A stretch of DNA of 64,000 nucleotides. It comes from Vibrio fortis (GTDB lineage Bacteria; Pseudomonadota; Gammaproteobacteria; Enterobacterales; Vibrionaceae). The position numbers and the translations under genes were made by a program. Every line of letters begins with the position of its first letter. The first letter of the stretch is position 1. The notes beneath the pieces are model-generated. The model searched no databases. It saw nothing but the letters and a program-made list of their open reading frames with translations, and was not told the DNA's origin. The DNA is taken from positions 1-64,000 of the forward strand of contig NZ_JFFR01000013.1 of assembly GCF_000695685.1 (NCBI RefSeq), read 5' to 3'. Below, in pieces: positions 18,794 through 27,172 of this stretch.

Positions 18794-19819
18794 ATGACAG
18801 CACCAATAAAAATGAAGGCAATCGGGTTTACTAAATCATTTCCAATTACAGAGCAAGACAGTCTGTTTGAGTTTGAAACCGATGTTCCAGAAGTGAAAGA
18901 CAACGACCTACTCGTCAAGGTGAGTGCGACATCAATTAATCCCGCAGATGCCAAAATACGCATTCGTAATGCCAAAGGTAAAACGCTAGAACAACCTAAA
19001 GTATTAGGTTACGACGCAGTTGGTGAAGTTATCGCCAAAGGTGCAAACGCTGAAGGCTTCGAAGTTGGTGACCGAGTTTACTATGCTGGCGATGTGACAC
19101 GCATGGGGGCTAATGCACAATTTCAAGCTGTTGATTACCGCATCACTGCTCATGCACCGAAGAGTCTTTCTGATGAATCTGCTGCCGTCATGCCGTTAGC
19201 AACACTCACTGCGTGGGAGGCGCTATTTGACCGACTCCGTGTTCGCCCAGAAGAGAGAAAATCGATACTGATCATTGGCGGCGCTGGTGGTGTCGGCTCT
19301 ATTACGATTCAATTAGCAAAACAGCTTACTAACCTAAATGTTATTGCCACAGCCTCAAGACCAGAAACAGAGCAATGGGTGCGAGATATGGGGGCTGATC
19401 ATGTCGTCAACCACCGTAACTTGGTTGAGTCCGTTCGTGAACAAGGCATCAAACATGTCGATTACATTTTCAATGTGGCTGATACCAAAGGGCACTGGGA
19501 TGCGATGGTAGAGCTTATCGCACCACAAGGTTTAATCAGCTCAATCGTTGAGTTCGATGGTGGTATCGACTTGTCAGCACTTCAAGGCAAATCCGCAGGT
19601 TTTATTTGGGAGTTAATGTTTACACGCTCACTGTTTGACACGGATGATATCCAAAAGCAGCAAGACATTTTATTCCAAGCCGCAAATTTGATCGACGCTG
19701 GCCGCATTAAATCTACACTAACGACAACACTGAATGGCTTTAGTGTTGAAACGCTCAAAGATGCGCACCAACGTATCGAAAGTAGTGCTTCAATCGGTAA
19801 AACAGCGATCAAGTATTAG
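18794..19819 (+). CDS. Zinc-type alcohol dehydrogenase family / quinone oxidoreductase-like protein
   Basis: A 341-residue medium-chain dehydrogenase/reductase. The GroES-like domain is at about 1-130 and contains the YDAVGEVIAKG motif. The Rossmann domain carries IIGGAGGVGSITIQLAKQL at about 155-173, the glycine-rich NADPH loop. The catalytic-zinc Cys-His set of true alcohol dehydrogenases is not seen, which fits the zinc-independent quinone-reductase-like subfamily (the adh_fam_1 type). AAGGAAG precedes the ATG. It follows the ABM gene, so the pair may detoxify quinones or reactive enones in the cytoplasm. The substrate is inferred only from the family. Confidence 0.88.
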   Translation: MTAPIKMKAIGFTKSFPITEQDSLFEFETDVPEVKDNDLLVKVSATSINPADAKIRIRNAKGKTLEQPKVLGYDAVGEVIAKGANAEGFEVGDRVYYAGDVTRMGANAQFQAVDYRITAHAPKSLSDESAAVMPLATLTAWEALFDRLRVRPEERKSILIIGGAGGVGSITIQLAKQLTNLNVIATASRPETEQWVRDMGADHVVNHRNLVESVREQGIKHVDYIFNVADTKGHWDAMVELIAPQGLISSIVEFDGGIDLSALQGKSAGFIWELMFTRSLFDTDDIQKQQDILFQAANLIDAGRIKSTLTTTLNGFSVETLKDAHQRIESSASIGKTAIKY

Positions 19820-19910
19820 GATATTGAGAGTAATTTACTGCTCTTCGAATAGAGGCAGTAAGTGATCATCAAGCTACATTCTTCTAAGCTAGAAATATCC
19901 AAATACACAA

Positions 19911-19940
19911 AGAGCCACTCGATAGTGGCTCTCTTACTTT
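19911..19940. terminator. Terminator after the oxidoreductase gene
   Basis: A perfect 9-bp stem AGAGCCACT / AGTGGCTCT with a CGAT loop is followed by CTTACTTTT on the plus strand. It lies 92 bp after the oxidoreductase stop and faces the end of the converging DUF3626 gene. A weaker bulged hairpin without a T-run is at 19835-19861. Confidence 0.7.
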
Positions 19941-20029
19941 TCGCTAGGCTTTATTCTTACCTGATCCAGACTGATGATGACGCCACCGAAAGTGACAGCG
20001 TCACCCAAAATTGGCATTCAAAACAACAT

Positions 20030-20869
20030 TTAATCCAGAGATTGATAGCCGAATCGCGCCAAATAATGCCAAACCTTTTTGACATCTTGTTCATCGTAAC
20101 CTTTTTCGGTGACTGCCAAGCCGAGTATTCTTGGATCGATGACACCATCTTGCGATAACTTTTTAGCGAGCTCTATGTACTCTTTCCCACGATATTCTGG
20201 ATAGCGAGCCATCTCTTCAACACTCAGTTTAAACCCGTTATGCCATTTAACTGGAATATCTAACTGGCGAGCATACCATTCGATTCCGGTCTCGCGATAA
20301 GCTGGATCAAGCACTATAAACTCGACGTCCTCTTTCAGTGATATCTCACCATGAACATGCGCTTCGATATAATCATCTAACAGATCAACATCGTCAGAAG
20401 ATGCCTTATCGATTAATGCCTGTAGCCGACTTGCAATGGCAAAGTCTGTGGGTTCAAAGAAACTATCTGGATAGCAAAACGTAGTACGCTCCAATACGTG
20501 TGGCTTCAACTCAAAATAACTACTGCCAAAGCGCGCGGCTGCGCCAGAGGGGTACTCTCGAAAGTTCAAAGCACCATACTTGGGTCTTAAGTGGTCAGCA
20601 GCAGCATCATACGCGCCATCAAACACACTCCGCTCCCAAATCCATCTTGCTCCGCCAGTATAGGCAGTTAACCCGCCGTTACTCGTGCTGGTCTCGAATT
20701 GAGATTTGAGTTTGCCATCACGCGCAATCGCTTGAAGTAACGGTGTTTTATTCGACGTATAACGGTCAGGGTGAAAGTTAATCGTCACCGCATGGACGTG
20801 ATTACCCTCTTCGCAACAAGACTTAGAACGTATATTTGCGATTGCTTGCTCGATTGCACCTTCAGTCAT
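20030..20869 (-). CDS. DUF3626 domain protein
   Basis: A 279-residue protein matching my recollection of DUF3626. Marks are T-I-N-F-H-P-D-R near residue 30, L-T-A-Y-x-G-G-A-R near 68, Y-G-A-L-N-F-R-x-Y-P-S-G-A-A-A-R-F-G-S-S-Y in the middle, and a conserved E-A-H-V-H-G near 170. Conserved His, Asp and Glu residues suggest an enzyme, but no reaction is established that I can name. No signal peptide or membrane segment is seen, so it should be cytoplasmic. It starts 39 bp after the GNAT gene upstream and may be co-transcribed with it. Confidence 0.75.
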   Translation of the reverse strand: MTEGAIEQAIANIRSKSCCEEGNHVHAVTINFHPDRYTSNKTPLLQAIARDGKLKSQFETSTSNGGLTAYTGGARWIWERSVFDGAYDAAADHLRPKYGALNFREYPSGAAARFGSSYFELKPHVLERTTFCYPDSFFEPTDFAIASRLQALIDKASSDDVDLLDDYIEAHVHGEISLKEDVEFIVLDPAYRETGIEWYARQLDIPVKWHNGFKLSVEEMARYPEYRGKEYIELAKKLSQDGVIDPRILGLAVTEKGYDEQDVKKVWHYLARFGYQSLD

Positions 20870-20907
20870 AACACCTCTAAATTGTCCTAGTCTCTACTCA
20901 CTCGCAC

Positions 20908-21336
20908 CTAGATGTTGCCTACGTTTGATGCGTTAAATGAAAACATACGTATTTCATCACGTGGATGCCAACCAATATTTTCATAAAACGCTTGTGCGTT
21001 CAGGTTGTCGTTGATGACAAACAGGTGAGTTTTAGCAATACCGATGGATGATAAGGCGTCCACCGCGTTTGATATCAGCTTTGCGCCTAAGCCCTGACCA
21101 CGGCAAGCCTTCGATACCGCTAAATGTTGGATATAACCACGACGCCCGTCTGTCCCCACCAATATCGCCCCTACGATCTGCTCGCCTTGTAGAGCAACAA
21201 AACTCAGGTTTGGGTTACGCTCGAGATACTTCCCGATGTTTTCTTCGGAGTCTGCTTCTCTTAATTGCATACCTTCCGTTTCAGACCAAAGGTTCATGAC
21301 CTGCTGATAGTCTGAGATGTCCATTTCTCGTAACAC
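20908..21336 (-). CDS. GNAT-family N-acetyltransferase (YpeA/RimI-like)
   Basis: A 142-residue GNAT. GTG at 21336 is taken as the start because the first strand (LREMDISDYQQV) would be cut by the internal ATG, and AAGGA lies eight bases upstream. Motif A reads L-A-V-S-K-A-C-R-G-Q-G-L-G-A-K-L-I, and the C-terminal part N-x-N-A-Q-A-F-Y-E-N-I-G-W-H is typical. The acceptor is unknown. It precedes the DUF3626 gene closely on the same strand. Confidence 0.85.
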   Translation of the reverse strand: MLREMDISDYQQVMNLWSETEGMQLREADSEENIGKYLERNPNLSFVALQGEQIVGAILVGTDGRRGYIQHLAVSKACRGQGLGAKLISNAVDALSSIGIAKTHLFVINDNLNAQAFYENIGWHPRDEIRMFSFNASNVGNI

Positions 21337-21449
21337 GACTCTTATCCTTACTTAAACCTAAACACCTTACAAAAGTGCCAAATATAATGAATCAATTAAC
21401 ACTCAATTTATTCATGGTTAAGTTATTCATACTTAACCATACCGACCCG

Positions 21450-22415
21450 TTAATCACATGCTTCTTCAAGCGCTTCGTTCTCTGAAACGTACGCCACAAG
21501 ATTTTCGAACGCTATTTTAAAATAAAGCTCGTAGCTTCCTTGCTCTACATACCCTAAATGAGGGGTCGCAGTGACGTTAGGTAGAGAAAGCAGTGGTTCT
21601 GTGCTTTTAGTTGCGGGCTCACAATCAAAGACATCGACAGCCGCTCGTTTGCTCGGATTGGATTTGAGTTCGTTAAACAGTGCAGTAGTCTCGACAAGCT
21701 CTGAACGGCTGGTATTCACAAACAAGGAATCTGACTTCATTGATCTTAGATCTTCAGCCGTAACACACCCTCGCGTTGCCTCGTTCAAACGAAGATGGAG
21801 AGACAGAACATCCACTTGCTGAAAGAAGGCGCGTTTGGATTCAGAGGCCTCAAAGTCATGTGATTTTGCCAAGTCTCGCGAAGCTTGGCTTCCCCATACT
21901 ACGACTGACATTTCAAACGCTTTCGCATATTGAGCGATTCGTTGCCCTATCTTCCCATAGCCCCAAATACCTAGCTTCAACCCTTTCAAAGTTCGTCCTA
22001 GCCCTAAGCTACCTGAACTTTGCCACTGGTCATTTGCAAGATTCGATGCATAGCTAGGAATATGTCGGCTTGCTGCCATTATTAGAGCCCAACAGAGTTC
22101 TGAAGGGGCAACTGGCGAGCCTCTCCCTTCCAGTACCTTAACTCCGTATTTTTCACAAAGCTGCACATCGATATGATTGCTCACCTTGCCCGTTTGACTG
22201 ATCACTTCAAGGTTCGGGAGTTTGGATAAGAGTGATTCCGTTATCTGGGTACGTTCTCGAATCAGAACTAGAGCTTGGACATTCACCAACTTCTTAACCA
22301 ATTCTTGTTCTGAGTAGGTCTCATTAAAGACTGTGACATCCAGCCCTTCTAGCAAACCAAAACAATCAAGATCTTGAACTGCGTTTTGGTAATCATCCAA
22401 TACTGCTATTTTCAC
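21450..22415 (-). CDS. D-isomer-specific 2-hydroxyacid dehydrogenase family protein
   Basis: A 321-residue NAD(P)-dependent oxidoreductase. It starts at GTG with AGGAG six bases upstream. The nucleotide-binding loop reads G-I-W-G-Y-G-K-I-G-Q-R-I-A at about 150-162. The catalytic set of the family is present: Arg in V-N-T-S-R, Glu in V-F-D-C-E-P and His in T-P-H-L-G-Y. The N-terminal catalytic subdomain begins at K-I-A-V-L-D-D-Y-Q. Relatives act on phosphoglycerate, glyoxylate or other 2-keto acids, and the exact substrate is not decidable. It is not obviously in an operon; gaps on each side are 80-110 bp. Confidence 0.9.
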   Translation of the reverse strand: MKIAVLDDYQNAVQDLDCFGLLEGLDVTVFNETYSEQELVKKLVNVQALVLIRERTQITESLLSKLPNLEVISQTGKVSNHIDVQLCEKYGVKVLEGRGSPVAPSELCWALIMAASRHIPSYASNLANDQWQSSGSLGLGRTLKGLKLGIWGYGKIGQRIAQYAKAFEMSVVVWGSQASRDLAKSHDFEASESKRAFFQQVDVLSLHLRLNEATRGCVTAEDLRSMKSDSLFVNTSRSELVETTALFNELKSNPSKRAAVDVFDCEPATKSTEPLLSLPNVTATPHLGYVEQGSYELYFKIAFENLVAYVSENEALEEACD

Positions 22416-22496
22416 GCTTTTCTCCTTATCGTTATAATTCTTTTTCTACTAACGCTAGCCACAGAGGGATGTGGTCTTGATAAGACTGTGGGATTC

Positions 22497-22922
22497 CTAA
22501 GACTGGTTGAGATAAGGCCCGAGATGAGCAGTAACCTGTTCTGAACAAACACCGATGACAACATCGACACCAGCCTGTTTTAATATCTCAATTCCACGCC
22601 CGTTATTTCGAGGATCTGGGTCAAACATTCCCACGACGACTTTCTTAATACCAAACTGCGCTAAAGTACGCGCGCAAGCAGGTGTGCGACCTACGAATGA
22701 GCATGGCTCTAATGTAACATAGGCAGTCACACCTTCTGCCGAACCTTCATATGCGTTTAGAGCCTCAACTTCGGCGTGGTTACCACCTACGGCTTGTGTG
22801 TAACCTTCAGCAACAATCTTATCATTTTTAACTAGAACGCAACCTACGGGCGGGTTAGGGATACACATCGGCAGGGCTTGCTTAGAAATCTCAAGCGCTC
22901 TTAGCATGAATGTTTCGTCCAT
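22497..22922 (-). CDS. Stand-alone RibD-type deaminase domain protein
   Basis: A 141-residue zinc deaminase of the cytidine/deoxycytidylate fold, closest to the N-terminal half of RibD. The zinc site is H49-A-E51 with P73-C74 and C83 in E-P-C-S-F-V-G-R-T-P-A-C. The start region M-x-x-A-L-E-x-S-K and N-P-P-V-G-C-V-L-V are RibD-like. RibD normally carries a C-terminal reductase domain of about 210 residues, which is absent here; a stop follows the deaminase domain. It could deaminate a pyrimidine in riboflavin synthesis or be a paralogue with another nucleobase substrate. No riboflavin genes are nearby. Confidence 0.85.
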   Translation of the reverse strand: MDETFMLRALEISKQALPMCIPNPPVGCVLVKNDKIVAEGYTQAVGGNHAEVEALNAYEGSAEGVTAYVTLEPCSFVGRTPACARTLAQFGIKKVVVGMFDPDPRNNGRGIEILKQAGVDVVIGVCSEQVTAHLGPYLNQS

Positions 22923-23037
22923 TAGATTCTGCGCCTCTCAATATTCAAATTGTTCTCGATGAGAGCTAATCTAACATATTGAGTTGTAATTAAAATCTCG
23001 ACTTTCCCTTTTTAACGAACTTCGAATCGATATCGAA

Positions 23038-23535
23038 TTATTCATCAAATTTCTTTTCTAACCACATCGAGCTTATGTATTCACCGTTCTTCTTTGCATA
23101 TTCATTAAAGACGCCCACTTCTCTAAAACCAAAACGCTTATGTAGCGCTATTGAAGCCTCATTCGGCAAGGCGACACCGGATAAAACTCGATGAACACCG
23201 TGAGCTTGGATGGCGCAGAATAGCTTCTCATAAAGCTTGGAACCAACCCCTTTCCCTTGAATAAACGGCGCCAGGTAAACCGTCACCTCTACAGTCTCAT
23301 CAAAGGCAGCCATTGCTCTGTATGGCTGGGAGCAAGCGAACCCTATGAGTTTACCGCTATCGATTGCTACATAGATTTGATGTCTACTATCTGGCTTAAA
23401 CTGGGAGAACCAATCCAATCGATTGTCTACAGACAGCGGCGACTCCTCAAAGCGAGCATTAAAATGTTCAATGTAGTAATTGAAAATATCAGTAATGCTA
23501 GAAACATCATCTAACTTCCCGATTCTAATTTCCAT
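23038..23535 (-). CDS. GNAT acetyltransferase, phosphinothricin-acetyltransferase-like
   Basis: A 165-residue GNAT similar in plan to the PAT/MnaT group: an N-terminal I-R-x-G-K-x-D-D-V, Y-x-E-x-F-N-A-R-F-E-E in the first helix-turn, motif A as V-T-V-Y-L-A-P-F-I-Q-G-K-G-V-G-S-K-L-Y, and the closing L-P-N-E-A-S-I-A-L-H-K-R-F-G-F-R. Members acetylate amino-acid analogues such as methionine sulfoximine. The substrate here is unproven. It sits 13 bp from another GNAT gene on the same strand, suggesting co-transcription. Confidence 0.85.
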   Translation of the reverse strand: MEIRIGKLDDVSSITDIFNYYIEHFNARFEESPLSVDNRLDWFSQFKPDSRHQIYVAIDSGKLIGFACSQPYRAMAAFDETVEVTVYLAPFIQGKGVGSKLYEKLFCAIQAHGVHRVLSGVALPNEASIALHKRFGFREVGVFNEYAKKNGEYISSMWLEKKFDE

Positions 23536-23548
23536 TGTCTTACCCTAC

Positions 23549-23962
23549 TCAAACGTTATTGGGTCTAAATTTCTTGGTCATACCTTGGCTAGATGGTGAC
23601 ACGAGCTTGTACCCTAGCTTTTCGTAAAAAAGGGGCTCATCAGCAATCATAGAGACATAAGAACCTTCTAACGCTACAGATGCTAGGTAGCCATCAATAT
23701 ACTCCATCACTTTCCTACCCAGCCCTAAACCCTGATATTGAGGATCAACGGCAACATCAACCACTTCGAAATTACACGCACCATCACCGACAACTCGCCC
23801 CATCGCGATCAACTTATCGGCATCTCGAATAGAGATCCCGTACAAACTGTTAGGCAGAGCGATAGTTGCTGCTTTGAGTGATTTAGGAGATAAGCCTGCT
23901 GCAACACGCATATCGCAAAATTCTTGAGGGTTAGGGACTTGCTGTTCATATACAAACGTCAT
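23549..23962 (-). CDS. GNAT-family N-acetyltransferase
   Basis: A 137-residue GNAT. Motif A is V-D-V-A-V-D-P-Q-Y-Q-G-L-G-L-G-R-K-V-M, and the C-terminal D-E-P-L-F-Y-E-K-L-G-Y-K-L is typical of the group annotated as GNAT of the AAC or YjdJ-like type. The ATG has AAGGAG upstream. It is the first of two closely spaced GNAT genes; the next begins 13 bp downstream. The acceptor is unknown. Confidence 0.85.
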   Translation of the reverse strand: MTFVYEQQVPNPQEFCDMRVAAGLSPKSLKAATIALPNSLYGISIRDADKLIAMGRVVGDGACNFEVVDVAVDPQYQGLGLGRKVMEYIDGYLASVALEGSYVSMIADEPLFYEKLGYKLVSPSSQGMTKKFRPNNV

Positions 23963-24043
23963 CGTGTACTACTCCTTTTTTAGGATAGGATACACAACAA
24001 CACTGTATATAAAAACAGTGTTGATGAGTTATCTGAACTTTAG

Positions 24044-24580
24044 TTAAAAATCACACCACTCACTGTGCAGTACAGCCATAATAACAGTGTCCCACCACTG
24101 CCCTTTAAAGAAGCGATGCTCTTTTAAATGCGCTTCTTTCCGCATGCCTAAACGACGGCAAAGGTTTATCGCAGCCAAGTTTCGGCTGATAGTCTCAGCA
24201 TAAATACGATGAACACCCAATTCCTTAAAACCGAAATCAGCGAGCTTAAATGCCGCTTCTTGAGCGAACTGACTTCCTTGTGAAGCTCGAGAGAAAGCAC
24301 AACCCATAGAAGCTTGTCGACTTTGTTCTAATCGTAAACAAACCGTACCTATAAACTCATTGGTACTCTTAAGTTCAACAGCGAGTTGATAAGCTTGCCT
24401 TGGGCTTTCAGTTGACTGCGCCACAAACAGTTCGGTGAGTTGCTTATATTTATTTGGATCACAATCATCTTCATCATAGAAACGTTGATACTTGGCGTCT
24501 TGAGACATAGCAATAAAAGCATCTTGATCATCGAGTGTCATGTCTCTCAGAATCAGTCGCTCTGTTTCCAATTTAAACAT
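24044..24580 (-). CDS. GNAT acetyltransferase, RimJ/RimL-like
   Basis: A 178-residue GNAT starting at 24580, where AAAGGAG lies seven bases upstream and the protein opens with the family hallmark L-E-T-E-R-L-I-L-R. A longer open frame extends upstream but runs into the neighbouring gene. The middle has C-A-F-S-R-A-S-Q-G-S-Q-F-A-Q-E-A, and the end H-R-I-Y-A-E-T-x-x-x-N-x-A-A-I-N-L-C-R-R-L-G-M-R-x-E. The relatives acetylate ribosomal-protein N-termini or small molecules. It overlaps the end of the nucleotidyltransferase gene by 8 bp, so the two are likely translated together. Confidence 0.87.
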   Translation of the reverse strand: MFKLETERLILRDMTLDDQDAFIAMSQDAKYQRFYDEDDCDPNKYKQLTELFVAQSTESPRQAYQLAVELKSTNEFIGTVCLRLEQSRQASMGCAFSRASQGSQFAQEAAFKLADFGFKELGVHRIYAETISRNLAAINLCRRLGMRKEAHLKEHRFFKGQWWDTVIMAVLHSEWCDF

Positions 24581-25160
24581 CTTGCGACTCCTTTGCATTG
24601 CCATAAACCACTTTGAGAGATGGCCATAAGGCGAGCCAGTTCTTTGCGTATACACGTTGTTCAAACAGCGAACGCGGTCTTTTCCGGTTATAACTAATGT
24701 GTCCGTTGAATAGAGATTCAAAACCAAAAGCGGAAACACACTCGTAATCGCTGTTTGCCGTGACTCTAACACCAACAGCCGTTTCTTTTTCAGGCCAATA
24801 GCTCATCGCGTCCAGCGTGCTTTTGTAAGGTTGGTCGTTGTTTCTGTGATGCATCAGAGCTTGGTTGCGAACCTGCCAATCGAACTGTGGCATTTGTGTG
24901 TTGAGCCAAGCTTCGTGCTTGAAACAGGCATTAGGGTCCATTTCATCATCATCGAAATAGACAACGTCAATATCATTCAAAGGCGTTGGCTTAGTCTTGT
25001 TATGCAGGGCGTCCCAAACCAAATTTCGTACAAATCCCGCGGCGATGTAGCACTGAGGCAATTCGAGCCTCTTAACACAGTGCAAAGCTTCGACTCTCAT
25101 TGGATCTTGTTTCAAAAGGTTAACGATTTTATCCATATCTTTTAAGTTACTTAGCCTCAT
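24573..25160 (-). CDS. Nucleotidyltransferase family protein (NTP_transf_6, COG3575 type)
   Basis: A 195-residue protein with a recognisable minimal nucleotidyltransferase core: A-A-G-F-V-R-N-L-V-W-D near residue 41, then L-N-D-I-D-V-V-Y-F-D, whose Asp pair would bind metal. The later R-x-x-S-L-F-E-Q-R-V and C-terminal W-P-x-L-K-V-V-Y-G are typical of COG3575. The function of the group is not established; toxin-like or small-molecule nucleotidyl transfer are possibilities. The chosen ATG has no strong ribosome site; an ATG eight codons in is an alternative. Confidence 0.8.
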   Translation of the reverse strand: MRLSNLKDMDKIVNLLKQDPMRVEALHCVKRLELPQCYIAAGFVRNLVWDALHNKTKPTPLNDIDVVYFDDDEMDPNACFKHEAWLNTQMPQFDWQVRNQALMHHRNNDQPYKSTLDAMSYWPEKETAVGVRVTANSDYECVSAFGFESLFNGHISYNRKRPRSLFEQRVYAKNWLALWPSLKVVYGNAKESQDV

Positions 25161-25175
25161 AAACCTATGTTTAAA

Positions 25176-25778
25176 TTAGCGTTTCACCGCGACCACCGAA
25201 TAGGTATGCCAATGTTTCATTCGTCCTAATGCAGTTGTTGCCTTCTCATCCCTTTCATGAAACCTCAGAACTTCAAAACTGGAGAATAGGTCGCGCACTT
25301 CGGATTCTGTAAAAGAAGACGTTGGGCTTCGGTAGTGGGTTGCCCAAGTGTCTTTAACGCCCATAAAATCGCCGGCAAAAACACCCCCAATTTCAATACA
25401 CGCGACGATCTTATACCACGCAGACTCAAACTGAGAAGGGTCAGCGAAAAACAAGCTAGAGTTCGCGAGTACAATCCCAGCTTTCGGATATTGGAATTGT
25501 TCGAATGAAGCGTTTGTAACGTCGACTAAAGGGTTGTCAGCAAACCGTTCTTCACATATCTCAATCGAGTCTGAATTAATATCAAAGCCATGTACTCGGT
25601 AGCCATGCCGACTCAAAAAATCCATATCACTACCCACGCCGCAACCGCAGTCAATTGCTACCTTTGATGTCGATTGATTAAGTGAACAGACAAATTCGGT
25701 CCGCTTTAAATGTGGTTTAGAAAGTGCTTTCGCATAATAGCTGCGCCAAATCTCGGTGTTAGTATCCATGCCAATCAC
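25176..25778 (-). CDS. Class I SAM-dependent methyltransferase
   Basis: A 200-residue methyltransferase. Motif I reads A-I-D-C-G-C-G-V-G-S-D (about 40-50), the acidic residue after strand 2 is in H-G-F-D-I-N, and motif IV-like V-L-A-N-S-S-L-F-F-A-D follows. The C-terminal A-L-G-R-M-K-H-W-H is seen in tellurite-resistance TehB-like and related small methyltransferases. The start GTG overlaps the stop of the upstream ACT gene by four bases; ATG three codons in is the alternative. The methyl acceptor is unknown. Confidence 0.85.
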   Translation of the reverse strand: MIGMDTNTEIWRSYYAKALSKPHLKRTEFVCSLNQSTSKVAIDCGCGVGSDMDFLSRHGYRVHGFDINSDSIEICEERFADNPLVDVTNASFEQFQYPKAGIVLANSSLFFADPSQFESAWYKIVACIEIGGVFAGDFMGVKDTWATHYRSPTSSFTESEVRDLFSSFEVLRFHERDEKATTALGRMKHWHTYSVVAVKR

Positions 25779-26173
25779 TCAGTGGAAAACTCTTCCAGTG
25801 CCAATAGCGCAGCAGTGGCTTTATCCTGTTGTATAAAAATATGGTCGTGGTAGTACGCTGCAATCACGTTAGCGCTGATCCCTTTAGACGCAAGCTTGGA
25901 TGCGACAGCCGCAGTAAGCCCAACCGCATCCAGACTGGAATGAACGGTTAAGGTGATCTGCTGGTAGATACCTTCAAATGCCAACTCTGCTTCCTCAGCT
26001 CGAGACTTTTCAAGGACCAGAGTGAGTCCTTCTGATTCGATGAACGTGGCTACAGGCTCTAAATTGACATAATCCCTTAGGGCACCAGAAGTCGTGCAGA
26101 ACACAAACTCTGTTGGTATTAATTTAGGGCGCATAGAACACAGCAGCTCATCTAGATCGGTGATTCCTGACAT
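25775..26173 (-). CDS. ACT-domain protein (COG3602 type)
   Basis: A 132-residue protein from ATG 26173, with AAGGA upstream. It opens M-S-G-I-T-D-L-D-E-L-L-x-S-M-x-P, a hallmark of COG3602. The C-terminal ACT-like half contains L-T-V-H-S-S-L-D-A-V-G-L-T-A-A-V-A-x-x-L-A and N-V-I-A-A-Y-Y-H-D-H-I-F. ACT domains bind amino acids or similar ligands, and no catalytic role is known for this group. The longer open frame upstream overlaps the NIF3-like gene and has no homology signature. It is followed by an overlapping methyltransferase gene. Confidence 0.85.
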   Translation of the reverse strand: MSGITDLDELLCSMRPKLIPTEFVFCTTSGALRDYVNLEPVATFIESEGLTLVLEKSRAEEAELAFEGIYQQITLTVHSSLDAVGLTAAVASKLASKGISANVIAAYYHDHIFIQQDKATAALLALEEFSTE

Positions 26174-26201
26174 AAATACAGTCCTTGTTTCAGTATCGAG
26201 T

Positions 26202-26525
26202 CTAATTAAATTCGTGATTGTAGAGAGGGAGAATATTAATAGCGGGCTCTTCATAAGGGTGCACCGCTCGCACAGCATCGAGTGCCGCTTGAACGCGCTC
26301 CTTTTTACAGCGAACGTCTATACGAACCTCTTCACCAAAGTTGATTTCACCTTTTGAGCCCGTGACTGGCTGAGCTTTTGAATTTGGGCGCCAAAATCCC
26401 GATATTTTCACAATCGAGATGACACTGTCATAGTTGCCCACAACCCCAGCGCCCGCAGAGTTCAGAGCATCACGAATTGCAATAACCTCTGATTCTGGGG
26501 CGTATATTTCTAGTTTGAATTCCAT
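26202..26525 (-). CDS. NIF3-like C-terminal (CutA-fold) domain protein
   Basis: A 107-residue protein corresponding to the ferredoxin-like insert of NIF3/YqfO proteins: K-L-E-I-Y-A-P at the start, G-x-V-G-N-Y-D-S-x-I near residue 28, S-G-F-W-R-P-x-x-x-A-x-P-x-x-G in the middle and the diagnostic H-P-Y-E-E-P-A-I at about 93. The metal-binding NIF3 domains are absent, as in other known stand-alone forms. The function is unknown. It lies 28 bp upstream of the ACT-domain gene, probably in one transcript. Confidence 0.85.
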   Translation of the reverse strand: MEFKLEIYAPESEVIAIRDALNSAGAGVVGNYDSVISIVKISGFWRPNSKAQPVTGSKGEINFGEEVRIDVRCKKERVQAALDAVRAVHPYEEPAINILPLYNHEFN

Positions 26526-26589
26526 CTTTACTCCATTGACAGACAGTTCAAAATACCAATCTACTCAGCCTAATAACACCAGCCCATTG

Positions 26590-27105
26590 TTATTGTGAGA
26601 GTTGAGCAAGTAGATTATCGAGTTCGGCTGTGCTCTTAACAACATGCAGTTGTTTACCTTCTGAGATCTGAGACAGTCGAGACATAAACTCATCATTCCA
26701 AAACCCAGGGCAGAGTTTAAGCATCTTGTAGCTATTGAGCGTACCTTTGATGACTGAGCTGCCATCTGGCCACCCTTCTGGTTTTACGAACAATCCTTTC
26801 AGACAGCGCTTAGTAACGAACCAGTAGCTGACAAAATAAGGCAAATCGATATAGATAAGGGTATCTGCAGATTCTAAGCGCTGATGGAATGCACCAAGAG
26901 GACCAAGCCCATCAATGACCCACGCGTCTTCATTCAAAATCTTGTCATGAGCTTGATTAAAAACGTCTTTGGAAACTGGCTCGCCATTCGCTTGATAGAC
27001 GATAGAGTCCAGTTGATGCAAGGGTAAACCTGCTGATCGGCTTAATGCTTTGCTGAAGGTAGATTTGCCACTACCGGGCTTACCAAAAACGGCGACTTTT
27101 TTCAT
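26590..27105 (-). CDS. Small P-loop kinase, adenylate-kinase-like (FlaR/topology-modulation type)
   Basis: A 171-residue P-loop NTPase. Walker A is G-K-P-G-S-G-K-S-T at about residues 8-16, followed by L-P-x-x-Q-L-D, and V-I-D-G-L-G at about 63 resembles the substrate-loop region. A Walker-B-like T-L-I-Y-I-D-L-P comes near 85. It belongs to the set annotated as AAA family ATPase, adenylate kinase or DNA topology modulation protein. A strong GGAGG lies seven bases before the ATG. A rho-independent-type hairpin sits about 40 bp upstream of the start, in the leader. Confidence 0.82.
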   Translation of the reverse strand: MKKVAVFGKPGSGKSTFSKALSRSAGLPLHQLDSIVYQANGEPVSKDVFNQAHDKILNEDAWVIDGLGPLGAFHQRLESADTLIYIDLPYFVSYWFVTKRCLKGLFVKPEGWPDGSSVIKGTLNSYKMLKLCPGFWNDEFMSRLSQISEGKQLHVVKSTAELDNLLAQLSQ

Positions 27106-27139
27106 TTGAGTTCCTCCAAGAACACGGCCCGGAAGATAG

Positions 27140-27172
27140 AAAAAGAAAACCCACCTTACCGGGTGGGTTAGC
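27140..27172 (-). terminator. Hairpin with T-run upstream of the kinase gene (terminator or attenuator)
   Basis: On the minus strand AACCCACC, a six-base loop and GGTGGGTT are followed by TTCTTTTTC. It lies about 35 bp before the kinase start and about 190 bp after the DUF302 lipoprotein stop. A GGTGGGG segment just upstream on the same strand (about 27192-27198) could pair with CCCACC and break the hairpin. So it may be a plain terminator of the upstream gene or a leader attenuator. The rest of 27106-27364 is AT-rich without an apparent gene. Confidence 0.7.

Noticed and set aside
19862..20158. 98-residue plus-strand open frame overlapping the DUF3626 gene
   Set aside because: It is antisense to the end of a recognised gene, spans a terminator hairpin and has no domain signature.
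24581..24775. N-terminal extension of the RimJ-like GNAT frame
   Set aside because: It lies wholly within the nucleotidyltransferase gene and the GNAT family start with a ribosome site is at 24580.
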